Assembly: GCA_023014335.1 (NCBI GenBank)
Contig: JAECYW010000009.1
Coordinates: forward strand, 1-64,000
Length of the DNA: 64,000 nucleotides
Direction of reading: 5' to 3'
DNA from: Galerina marginata
Taxonomy: Eukaryota; Basidiomycota; Agaricomycetes; Agaricales; Galerinaceae
In this document: positions 11,911 through 21,950 of the stretch, one piece after another
Layout: the number at the start of each line of letters is the position of its first letter
Position numbering within the stretch: the first letter of the stretch is position 1
Position numbers and translations under genes: made by a program
Notes under the pieces: generated by a model
Database searches by the model: none
What the model was told of the DNA's origin: nothing
Seen by the model: only the letters and a program-made list of their open reading frames with translations

Positions 11911-13386
11911 TCAAATCACGAAGTGAAAGGCCTGCGAATTCCTACCATCAACCACGAATTTAACAGCAGCGCAGCTTGTAATAGACTCCTGCAGTAGCAT
12001 TGCTTCTTCCCGAATAACTTGTTCGTCCTCCTCCGGGACCAACAAATGCAGCACCAAAATAGAGCTCAGAGAAGAAAACAAATCGCTACCGGATCCCTCA
12101 GGTTGTAGAGACCTGTACTGTACGAAGTTATTACGCACTTCAACCATATGCAGAACCTGGCATCCGCTCACGGACCCAATTTGGAGGTTAACGAGGGACG
12201 GAAGAAGCTCTCCTCGAGCAATTTTCCCCAACGTTGCCAGGTTGACATGGAGGCCGTGGCCGAGAACCAAAGTTCTGATAGTTGGAATTGTTGCGAATAG
12301 ACTCTCCATCTCGGCAGCGGGGATAATTCGATGAGGGCGTTTAGGTAAGGTTTCTGATTTGGAATTCATAAGAACCGTAGGAAATACGAATGGGAGAAGG
12401 CTAAGATATTCGAGCCGATATATCGTTCCAAGCAGGGGAAAATATAAACCCAAATTCCACCCTGACTTCGTGTCTTGAATTTTCACTTGAAATGACACAA
12501 GCACCGGGAGTCTTAGGGCCTTGAAAATCCGGCGGTCACGGCTGGGGTTGATGAGAATTAATTGCAGACCTTTCAGGTGGTAGGCCACCACTGGTGAAAA
12601 TGGTGGAAGCGCTTGACTGTGTGGTATTATACCTCCAGTCGACTTCGTAAATTTTATCCGAAAGAGTGCGTCCAGCAAAGACAGCGAGGTCATATTGATG
12701 ATGTGGAGAAAGGTATTCGGCGATATGGCTGTAGTTCCGAGGTATAGATGAGTTAATTGGTTCCAAGGGAGTCGAAAACTGTCTGGGTGAACCGGCATGG
12801 CGTTAAGAACACAAAATTTAACTGTTTGTAGGCATGGTAGGTTCCGAAAAACGTGAAACATCGCGAACTCCCAACCGTGGAACCTGGATTGACGCATATC
12901 CAAGTGATTCGTGAGGGTGAGGTCGATGTATTGCAGTGAAAGAAATCCCCATGTTGGAACGGTGAGAAAAGAACGGACGGTAGCGCTGGTGGCGAGAACG
13001 CATTTGAGCGAAACAATTCGCGGTGCGCATGGGAGGATGATAGTATCGACAACGCAGAACCTTCCAGCACCATATACCACGTGTTGGGTTGGTGGCGTTG
13101 GGGTATGGAGGTGTAGGTCGGTCTCAAATTCGACGTAGACAAGGACGCCGAGCGACCTCCGGAGCCACGTCCGCGCAACATTCTCCAGGTGTCCCGGAAT
13201 TTGTGATGCCACTGGGAGGAAATTGACCCAGCTCCAAAACTCGGGCGTAGACTGAACGAGGTTTCGCCACCTATGGCTAACCAACATCAAACGTTCTCTG
13301 GAATCGGTCTGGCGAGGCGGAACAAATGCTGGTCCATCCAAATGACAGCGAAAGATTCCAAGCAGGACGAGATCTGGAAAGTCCAT
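11911..13386 (-). CDS. F-box-like protein with leucine-rich-type C-terminal region
   Basis: This is a single uninterrupted exon of 491 residues. The start MDFPDLVLLGIF and the following LMLVSHRWRNLVQSTPEFWS match the F-box pattern of mushroom proteins (LPxExLxxIF, then L..VS/C+xWR.L...TPxLWS). The rest, rich in short hydrophobic repeats such as LQYIDLTLTNHLDM and LPCLQTVKFCVLNAMP, looks like the leucine-rich-like substrate-binding part of these proteins. F-box proteins bind Skp1 in SCF ubiquitin ligases and choose targets for degradation; the target here is unknown. The frame stays open upstream to a TTTTCAG that could be an acceptor, so a further 5' exon adding SFPHPAHLIA is possible. F-box genes are among the most expanded and fast-turning families in mushrooms. 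Confidence 0.75.
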   Translation of the reverse strand: MDFPDLVLLGIFRCHLDGPAFVPPRQTDSRERLMLVSHRWRNLVQSTPEFWSWVNFLPVASQIPGHLENVARTWLRRSLGVLVYVEFETDLHLHTPTPPTQHVVYGAGRFCVVDTIILPCAPRIVSLKCVLATSATVRSFLTVPTWGFLSLQYIDLTLTNHLDMRQSRFHGWEFAMFHVFRNLPCLQTVKFCVLNAMPVHPDSFRLPWNQLTHLYLGTTAISPNTFLHIINMTSLSLLDALFRIKFTKSTGGIIPHSQALPPFSPVVAYHLKGLQLILINPSRDRRIFKALRLPVLVSFQVKIQDTKSGWNLGLYFPLLGTIYRLEYLSLLPFVFPTVLMNSKSETLPKRPHRIIPAAEMESLFATIPTIRTLVLGHGLHVNLATLGKIARGELLPSLVNLQIGSVSGCQVLHMVEVRNNFVQYRSLQPEGSGSDLFSSLSSILVLHLLVPEEDEQVIREEAMLLQESITSCAAVKFVVDGRNSQAFHFVI

Positions 13387-16384
13387 TGCAATGAGATGGG
13401 CGGGATGTGGAAAGGATCCTGAAAACGAATTTCGCCGTCAGAACAACGTTAGACGACCGGGGAAAAAATCAGGGCACAAGAACCTTCGGCGATATGAGAC
13501 AGAATACCCTCTCGCTTCCTCTACGCTTCGTTTGTCTTCCTCGAAAGCTAGAATACAATTGGAGCTGTATTCTTTGGTGGAAGAAAGCTCTGCGACGACA
13601 AGGGAAAAGGATTTCAGAGAACGGCAAATGAAGAAAGGGATGGCTTTGGGGGTTCTGCAGCTGCATGTTGGATTTTAGGGTATTTTCAAACCTTAATTCA
13701 AAAAAGAGGAGCCTTCCACCTCAACACTACACGAACGGAATTTCCCGAGCACAAACGCCGCGTTTTCGCACGAAATGGTTGGGTTCCTCCTTCTTTTTGG
13801 GGGAGACACTGAGCTTGCCGGGTCGAAAAACGAGGAGGGACAGGGCTTACAGTGTTTTATTTCAACAACCCGACAATCGACAAGTAAGTAGGTCGTCCCT
13901 GTACACGACGCAGAAGGGAGAAATGCATAAACGGTTGAATTGTGAGTACTTGAAATTTTTGAGGTCATTATATTCTCGGACGCAAATTACAGAAACAAAA
14001 TCACAGTGGATTCGGGAGGAATGATATGGGGGGGCTTTACTAAGTGTTTCAGTCCATCTATTTATTAACAAGAAGGTGCTTAGAATTCTGCAGGGCAGTG
14101 GCACTGCCTTGCATGCTAATTAGTTGTGCCCGTTGAACCTAAATGGAGTTTCCAAACCTCGCTGCGAGCAGGCGGAAAATCGGTGAAACGCCATTGGTTC
14201 GGCCAAACGGCCGACACGGAAATCAAATTTTCCTCACCCCCTTTGTTGCTTCTCTCGAAAAATCGACATCCAGCACAGTTCCTACCCTGTCCATCAATTC
14301 TTTTCTTCGCTTCTGGTTCTTGAGAACAGTTATTATTCAAGATCGCACTCGAATCTTACACACCCAACCCGCCGCAAATTCTTTTTGAAGGCGCAGGAAT
14401 ATCTGCCTACCTCGCGTAAGTACTCTTCGGTGGCCTACCCGAGAAAGGAATATTTTTTGGACGGGCATTCAGGCCTGATCGCTTCGCCTAAGACCCTACT
14501 ACAGGGGGCTGAATTAATGAATTTCCTTTAGTACATGATTATAGACTGGAATGTAAGCACAGCGTTCTGAATGGCCAACTTCGAGTCGATAATACATACC
14601 GCCGTCGGGCTTAAAGTTGTTTCAAGTTATTCATAATTTCAGCTCGGATCGAAGACTACAGAATCACGAAGGTTTTATCACGCGATTAAACAGAAAATTA
14701 CCCATAAAACGGTCCTTGAGTCCCTCCTGGTTTTACGTACGGAATCGCGACGGTCGACTCTGTTAGTCTTTCAGTCCTAGCCAGTTATATAAAGTCCTTA
14801 ACCACCCAGCTTTATTATCCCGGGTACTATCAGCTGGATTCCCAGGTTACGGCCTCACAGCAATCCATTCACTACTTTACGTTTTTCTGGCCGGTGCTCC
14901 AAGTTCAAGAAATTTTAACGCAAGGTGGCTAATTTTAAAGAGCTACCATTTTAAAATTGCTCAGCTACTGCGCGCTCGGACCTCGTCTGACCGGTCGATA
15001 GTAAGTTATTGACTTTATTTTAGAACTCCAAACGAGATGCCTAACAGTCCGAAAATAGGCAAGGATTACACTTACCGCGACACATTCTATCTGGATTCCA
15101 CTGTTCATGCTCCGTGCGAAGTGTCCTCCGTTCTGAACATTCAGAGTGACCTCCGCTCGAGAAACGCTAAGAAAACCAATATATTGCTACGGATTCGGTT
15201 AGTATAAAATAATTGATTCGCGTTTTTTGGACTGATTTTTCTGCCGTTCCTCCCTAGGTCGTTACCAAGCTTACCACTGTGAGTTCACATTTACCTTTTA
15301 ATTGACAGTCATTCATCGCTCATGTTTCAAACATTTAACTTCTACTGGCAGACTTGCAAGTAGCCGGTTATCTAATTGAAGGGTTTCAAATTTCAATAAC
15401 TTTGCATATTTTTCCCCTATAGTTTTGTATATCAATGGCTTTAAATTGATAAAGAGCATTGTACCTTGAATTGAGAGCTGACTTTTATACCCGCAGCTAT
15501 GGCAGTATGCCCATAGATCGATCTCGAAATTAAGAAGCGAGATTCTGGTCTCCATATAATATGGAGATTATTAATAAGTAAATTAATGAGTCGACATTTT
15601 TGCCTTGTTCAATACGCAGACCATCCAAGCAGGTTGCCCAGGTATCCTTTGCTACCATCACACTGAAAGATGAGAGGATGCATGGAATATTATAGGCACA
15701 AAGCCCGCCCCACCGGCTTACCGGTATCAGCCATTCAAGTTGCGCCCTCAGGTAACTAAATGAATGTTGCCTCGAGGCAAGATTATAATAAGGATTATGC
15801 TACATTTTTGCGGGGTACCGCGAAAGGAAAAAATTCTACAAATGCATTGGCATCAGTCTGTACTGGTTATTTCAAACGAGTTAGTGAATTTCAAGCGACA
15901 AGCAGGATATAAATGGAGATAAATGGAGAGTGATCTCCCGAACAGTCTTTGACGACTTTGGAGGAAATTTCTGAGAGTAAAAGTGCTCGAATTACGCGGC
16001 CACTAATACTAGTTCTCTGATAAGTTATAACAATACCTTCATTGAGAGGTCGGTCAGAGTGGGTGCGTTCCTAAGCGTGGCTCGTCGAACAAGCCTCATG
16101 GCATCCTTCAGTGAAGGTTGTAAACAGTGTTGATTACATCAAAAAGAGTACTTTACGGGCCATATTCCCTTTATACTTAGAGCGGTTTTCACGACTAGTT
16201 GGTTTGTCTACTCCGACCTCCCGTTTCGAGTGATCTTTGCTTTTTAATTAATTTCAAGGTCCGCATGATGCCCAGTCGCGACGCGACGCGCTCACGTGAA
16301 TGTTGAACCTGAACGGATTCCGGCTTTCTTGCCCGTTACTCCGCCTATATTATTGTCCTTTTTTCTTTCTCTTTCACTTCCACG
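13387..16384. other. Intergenic, AT-rich, nothing recognisable
   Basis: Open frames here are short (under 120 codons), overlap each other on both strands and have no recognisable motif. Around 16260-16384 the sequence becomes pyrimidine-rich just ahead of the kinase start, as is usual for basidiomycete promoters. I saw no clear transposon ends. Confidence 0.45.
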
Positions 16385-19241
16385 ATGCCTTCTTCCGCCT
16401 TTCTCGACGATTATAAACCGCTGGACGTTATCGGGAACAGCTCTTTTGGGATCATTTGCAAAGTTCGAATCAAGTCAGATGGATTTTGGTGAGTACAGCG
16501 GCGCCACTTTGGAAGGTTTCAAGTTGACCTTCGTCCGACAGGTCTTCGCGCGGAAAGAATTAAACTTTGAGAGGATAAGCGAGCGAGATAGGAAACAAAT
16601 TGTAGCTGAAAAGTGAGTCGTAAATTTTCTACTCTAAAACTTTAGCCCAACCGTTCGCAGAAACATACTCAAAGGTCTTCATCACGACCACATTGTAGGA
16701 TACCACGACCAATACGTCGACAGAGAAGCCGGAACTCTTTATATCCTCTTGGAGCACTGCGGTGGAGGCGACCTATCTACCGATATAAAACAAGCAACCA
16801 AACGAACCGGCCGATGCCAGAAGATACCATTTGGCATTTCTTCCTCCAAATCCTCCTCGAGTTACATCACTGCCACCACCCAAACGGACACACAAGGTAA
16901 ACCAGCGGATCTACTATTACTGGAGCATCGTTTGAGGCGGAATTGAGCTCACGTAGAGTTCAAGTCCTTCATCGCGACCTGAAACCCGATAATACTGCGT
17001 ATACTTTGCTTTCTTACCCTATCCATTTCTCATACATCTTAGTTTCCTTGTCGGGAATAACTGCGTCAAACTTGGCGATTTTGGCTTATCGAAGGCTCTC
17101 GCCCAGGCTAGCTTTGATAACACCTATGTCGGCGTAAGTGCAATTTCCCTGTTATCAACGACCTATGGGTTACAGTTACCTTAGACACCGTATTACATGT
17201 CACCAAAACTCATGCAAAAAAAGGCCTACAACTCCAAATCGGACATCTGGTCCCTAGGTTGCGTGGTTTACGAACTCTGCTCCCTCAAATCTCCATTTTA
17301 CGAAGCGAAAACGCATTCCAAGCTGAGCATTTTCATCCGGTATGATTTCGTCGTATTCGCGGCTGTTAGTGCTAACTTACATCCTAGAAATGGTCGTATC
17401 CCCCCGTTGCCAAGAGGCTACACGCAGAGGCTAACGTCTGTCGTCAAGGCCATGCCAAACCTACACGTACGTTTCCTGCTGCTTGTAACTTGAAGTCCTT
17501 GCTGAATTTCGTTGTTCAGCCCGCCATGCGTCCGTCTGCGGCGCAACTTCATCAACACGAACAGCTAGAACTGGTTTACAAAGTTGAAGAAACGGAAAGA
17601 ATGTATGTCTAATATATCCCATCCTGTTTGAGGCTCGAAGGTCATTAAATTCGCATTATTTTCAGGCTGGCTACCGTAAAGGAACACTGCGTAACTATAA
17701 CAGCTAAGGAGCGCGAGGCTCTGTCCCGAGAACAGACTCTTCGTGACCATGAACGGCGTATGGCGTCGCTCCTCGGTCAAAAGGACCAAGAAATCGCGGC
17801 ACTTGAGCAAGTTGTCAGCCAATTACAGAAAGCTCATCAGTTCTCCCGCGACGATGTCGAACTCGCCGTTAAGGAAGCTGTGACGAGACGTGAAGAGGAA
17901 CTCTGTGTTTTGGTCGTGAAGCGCGAGAAAAGGAGCTTATTGAACGAATTCAATGGGCTCTGAGCAAGGAGAACGAGCTTCGGTTGGAAGAGACGCGACT
18001 GGAGGAAGTAAAAGCGGAAATGGCGGCAAACATGAAGAAAATGGAACTAGCCTTGACCAAAGGTAGGCTTTTGTTATTCATTCGTTGCTTCTGCTCAATT
18101 TTGGTACATTTAGACTCGCGGCGGAAGGCGAAAAGCCCCATTAGAAGAAGTGAAAACCTACTTGAACCTCTCCAAAGAGTGGCTCAAGCGACACCTGGAC
18201 AGCAACGGCGGCGCCAGTTCAACATCCAGCCGACACTCCGTTCGAACGCAGCCTAAACCAATACCCTCGAAACACCCGTTAGACCCGCCTACTCCGACTA
18301 AATCACTTCTGCTATGAAGGGTGTCGTCCTTACCTCCACAGGTGAAACGCTCGCTACGCCAAAACCAGTCAGGTTGGTGAATATTTTCAACCGCTCGCCC
18401 ATGGTCAGGTTAAACTTCAGCAAGATCTTTGAATTTGAAGAGTGCGACGGCGAAGAGAAGTCTTCAGCGCCACATTTCGACAATTCGTACTACAACAAAC
18501 CCGATAGTCCATTACCACCACCCAGCCCTATTTTATCCAAGGAAAAGGGAAGAGGTAAGGTGAATGATGACAGAGACAACAACGAGGGGGACGATGATCC
18601 AGGGAATTTGCCGTCTCCGTCGCCTGACGCCCAGGTGGCCAGCTCTCAGCCTCTCCCTCCCGTCTTCGTCGCCCATCCATCTGAGCCTCTTCCGGGTCAG
18701 CTCCTGCTCGATCGCCGACACTCACATCGGAGCCTGCAGCCTCCTCGTCACACACCCAACCCAAAGCCTTGCCTCAGCCGCACCTCCGTTCCTCGACCAG
18801 CAACTCGAACTTGGCCATCACCGCTGCAGTTACCCGTGCTATACCACCTTACCCGTTCCCGTACACCGCAGTCATCCTTCACCCGAATACGACTTCACAA
18901 ACGATGATAATTTGCCCAGTCCCTTTCTCAAACGAGTCGATAATCAGGCCACTATTTCTTCGACTTCGACTTTTATTACGACAACGTTCACCTCGGGCTC
19001 ATCGAATCGGGTGAAAAAGCGTGTAAGCAGTGCTTTAGTGCTCAGGGCGGTCGCCGCCGCCAACAGCGTTGAAAGGCAGAGCCATTCAATTTCCGCCATG
19101 AGCAACTTTGGCGACTGCGATAATACACCTCCGCTGACTTCTACTTGTATTCCCTCTACAGAGTCAACTGAATTAGCTCGACTGTCACTAGCCAGTGCGC
19201 GGAAGGCTAGCAAGGAGAGGAAGGTTCTCCTGCGACCTTGA
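16385..19241 (+). pseudogene. NIMA-related (Kin3/Nek2-type) protein kinase, multiply frameshifted
   Basis: The homology runs from MPSSAFLDDYKPLDVIGNSS at 16385 to KASKERKVLLRP at 19241. Exons at 16385-16488, 16542-16612, 16661-16896, 16957-16998, 17043-17133, 17185-17339 and onward have good GT-AG borders. They encode the ATP-binding ARKELNFERI, the catalytic loop HRDLKPDN, DFG (GDFGLSKAL), and GTPYYMSP plus SDIWSLGC. A coiled-coil region and a family-typical tail (GVVLTSTGETLATP) follow. Lesions seen: a phase clash between exons 1 and 2; a 1-base loss near 16815 (the frame resumes at PMPEDTIWHFF); a 1-base loss near 17928; a 1-base loss near 18157; a TAA at 18299 just before the tail; and another frame change between about 18650 and 18880. 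The glycine loop reads GNSSFG and the conserved APE glutamate is Lys (MSPKLMQ). NIMA kinases act in mitotic entry. A clustered assembly error is the alternative. Confidence 0.8.
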
Positions 19242-19862
19242 TGTTTTTTTACCTGTCGCGTTGACTTTGATCGGTATTTGCGACACACTTCCTGACCTGA
19301 TAATTTATTTTGTAGTACTTGTACCTTGTATCTTAAGATTCTCATGCCCCCGTACGACTTCCCTGTACTCTCAAGTATGCAGTACAACCTATGTGTACTC
19401 TTCCATGACTGATCGTTGTAATATCAACATCAACTTAAATAGCTACTGCTAGAATAGTTTAAATTCTTTTAGCTGCTGAAACGACGGTTTATGAGACAGT
19501 AGAAATATTGGATGGAATAGAATAAGATACTAGGTGAAATAGGTGGTTAACTCAAAAAAATTACTTTACTGACAATCACTTCCATCCACAGCCGTAAACC
19601 TTACGCTTGCCATCCTGTTACTCGCTACGGATACAGTGGGGGCCCCAGGTCCATCCAAACCTGACAACAGCGCGGATACAGCTGTAGATAACTGGCGCCG
19701 GTCTCCTCCGCTGATTGTGGTTCGAAATTTACACGTCCTACGATCGAATTAAGTCACCGAAATGTCTTTCTTTTGTAATGTCACCAGTATTTTTTAAACC
19801 TTGCTGACGTTAGGAGACCTATGGGAATTCCGAGTTGAGACGTCGATGTATCGAAACGGCCA
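19242..19862. other. Intergenic between kinase pseudogene and retroelement cluster
   Basis: I see no gene in this stretch. It holds the presumed 3' flank of the kinase gene and the left flank of the retroelement cluster. Confidence 0.4.
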
Positions 19863-20456
19863 TCAGTTATGTAATGAAAGAGTAGTCGAGAGAGGAGAAG
19901 GACTTGAAAATCGATGAGCGGGCATGCGCGATGGGTTACAGTGGAAGGAACAAGAAAAGATTCGAGAAAAGGTTTCGATCCCGATTTTTAAAGGACGGTC
20001 ATATTTGATCCTGGCGGTAATGAGAGCTTGATATTTTCTGTCTTCTTCCTCTTCTAACATCAGAGAAAGCCAGAAGAAGTGTCGGATAGGCGCCCAGAAG
20101 CTCGCTTGTTCGATATAGGCGGTACGGTTGTTGGCAATTGGCGCCAAGTAGGGGGGGAGGCCCCTGGTGATACCAAATCCACGAGGGATTGTAGCAAGAA
20201 GTGCGTCGACGACAGGTGCAAATAAATCGTCGGGGGATCGGTTCAAGACATGTTCAGTGGGTGTTTCAAGCCGTGGGATGCTTTCGGAACTGGCCATGTT
20301 GCCACCGTCGACTAGTTGCGATACGTCGTCGTTCACAATGTCGTATTCACGGTGGACGTTGGTGTCGCGCAGGTGGTCCGCAGCAGACGTAGATAGACCA
20401 AATGGTAAACGCCGTTCAGTATAGCGTGTAGATGGTTGGCTGCTAGATTCTTGCAT
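19863..20456 (-). CDS. Orphan ORF, 197 residues, next to the retroelement repeat
   Basis: The ORF starts MQESSSQPSTRYTERRLPFG at the ATG at 20456, the first ATG after the 256-bp repeat ends. It has a compositionally ordinary middle part (GFGITRGLPPYLAPIANN; WAPIRHFFWLSLMLEEEED) and ends LSLHN. I do not recognise the family and see no catalytic motif or zinc knuckle. Its position matters: it follows the downstream 256-bp repeat just as the gag gene follows the upstream copy, so it may be the start of a second, different element unit that shares the same repeat. It could also be an unrelated host gene fragment or chance. Confidence 0.35.
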   Translation of the reverse strand: MQESSSQPSTRYTERRLPFGLSTSAADHLRDTNVHREYDIVNDDVSQLVDGGNMASSESIPRLETPTEHVLNRSPDDLFAPVVDALLATIPRGFGITRGLPPYLAPIANNRTAYIEQASFWAPIRHFFWLSLMLEEEEDRKYQALITARIKYDRPLKIGIETFSRIFSCSFHCNPSRMPAHRFSSPSPLSTTLSLHN

Positions 20457-20495
20457 ATTGCAGGGAAAGTCAATATGAGGAAGTGGGTGGGTGGG

Positions 20496-20751
20496 TAATG
20501 CGAAAGAACGCGCGAGAAGTGTCAAATAACAGCGGCAACTGAGTACTTTGTCAACGCAGTGGTGAGGACAAAGTGTAAGGTCTTTTTATTTGGGGATTCA
20601 CAGGTTTATATTCACCGCTGTGGGTAAAACAGTCTATGAATCATTCCGCAAATAAATGTCTGAGCGCTGCGGCACATGACAGGAAAGACTCCTCTGTTAT
20701 TTGCCCGTAGAGTCCCTCCATTGGACTAGAGTAAATGTAATTTAAACACAA
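20496..20751 (-). repeat. 256-bp direct repeat, downstream copy (3' side of YR retroelement)
   Basis: This copy is the same length as 26762-27017 and differs at three positions only. On the element strand it begins TTGTGTTTAAATTAC and ends TTTCGCATTA. It plays the part of the A2 repeat of Ngaro/PAT-type elements or of a long terminal repeat. Confidence 0.85.
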
Positions 20752-20957
20752 CCAATGACGGTGAGGGCTTAGAGTTTCACGCGGTCTTTCTAGCAGAGTA
20801 AGCATCCGGCGATGTTAGAACCGGCCGAATGCTCATAAATTATATTGCGGACAAATTTTCGAGAGGTAAGGCTATTAAGACAATTTTTTTTTTTTTTTTT
20901 GAAGGATGAGGAACGATACGAGGAGCAAGAAAATTTGGGGAAGAAGTTGATGTGTTA

Positions 20958-21950
20958 TTATGTTGTGGGGTTTGGTCGAGAATAAAGCAATGCTTGTATT
21001 AATGCCGGACTTTTTCGAATGTATAGCAAGAATGCTGCCGATGACCAGCGACCCATAGGCTGAATTATGGATGGTGGGACTCCATGTTCGGCAAGTGAAG
21101 TCGCTCCACCAGCGCGCATGGATTGTCCAGCAATGGACTGATCAAAAAAGGTTCGGAGACGCTTTATAAAGAAAGATCGGCATGGGATGTTCCCAGCCGA
21201 TGTGATCCATAAAGGGGAAGATAGAGGAAATTTGCGGTCACGAGAGGAAATGTAGGCGTTAAAATGGTGTAGTGGGTTATGTTGGAATTTATCCTTCCGG
21301 ATTATGATTCTGTTGCCTTCAAAATAGCGGTCTGCTTTGTGCGCAGGTAGGAGAAATTCGTATTGATCACTGCTGATAGCCACAGATTCCCGTTTGGTAA
21401 CCTTGCGCCAGTCTTGGAGTGATTTTTTGTCAGGGAAAGCAAGTTCACCGAGTCGCATAAGAGCGAAAAAACCTGTAAGGAGCATAGCAACAAAGAGTAG
21501 ATCGTCGTGAGCAGTAGAACCAGCATAAAAATTCAGAACACGTTGGAGGTCATTGAGAGTCAAGGCCTTTTTTCTGCTGACTGCCGAACCCTTCATGCGT
21601 CTGCAACCCTGCAGTGTTCGTTCTACAAGGTAGGAATCTCGGATACTGCGGACATTGGGAAAATATGGTTCAAGTTGGTGAATTATGCCAGAGAGATAGC
21701 AACCGACAGAGTCAGGTTTGATGTGGTGACACATGAAAACAGTGTAAAAGGACATGGTGTCCTCAGTTGGTTCGACAGGAAGCGCGTGCAGATGCACGAA
21801 AGTTAAATAGGAATTCAAAGCGGATCCGTAAGAATCGGCGGTTGATTTATCAATAGCCAATCCTATTGCGAGAGCGCGCTCGTGTATGAGCCGTTCTCTC
21901 GACCAAGGTTCCCGTTTGGGTTGCCTCGATCGGGGGGAAATTTCAATCAT
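20958..21950 (-). CDS. Tyrosine recombinase of YR retrotransposon
   Basis: The protein has 330 residues. The N-terminal half (TADSYGSALNSYLTFV, PDSVGCYLSGIIHQLEPYFP) is a core-binding, SAM-like domain. The C-terminal half has the box I arginine in LTGFFALMRLGELAFPD, then AGQSMRAGGATSLAEHG, then GRWSSAAFLLYIRK with the likely nucleophilic Tyr. The usual box II HxxR reads QxxR here; as I recall, other fungal members of this group do the same. It would insert the circular DNA copy of the element by strand exchange through a 3'-phosphotyrosine. Its ATG overlaps the stop of the RT frame as ATGA, which suggests termination-reinitiation coupling. The frame is complete, with no stop or shift. Confidence 0.88.
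   Translation of the reverse strand: MIEISPRSRQPKREPWSRERLIHERALAIGLAIDKSTADSYGSALNSYLTFVHLHALPVEPTEDTMSFYTVFMCHHIKPDSVGCYLSGIIHQLEPYFPNVRSIRDSYLVERTLQGCRRMKGSAVSRKKALTLNDLQRVLNFYAGSTAHDDLLFVAMLLTGFFALMRLGELAFPDKKSLQDWRKVTKRESVAISSDQYEFLLPAHKADRYFEGNRIIIRKDKFQHNPLHHFNAYISSRDRKFPLSSPLWITSAGNIPCRSFFIKRLRTFFDQSIAGQSMRAGGATSLAEHGVPPSIIQPMGRWSSAAFLLYIRKSPALIQALLYSRPNPTT

Noticed and set aside
11710..11997. Plus-strand 95-codon frame
   Set aside because: It overlaps the 3' end of the F-box gene and shows no motif.
15313..15555. Minus-strand 80-codon frame in AT-rich DNA
   Set aside because: It is isolated, without splice partners or any recognised domain.
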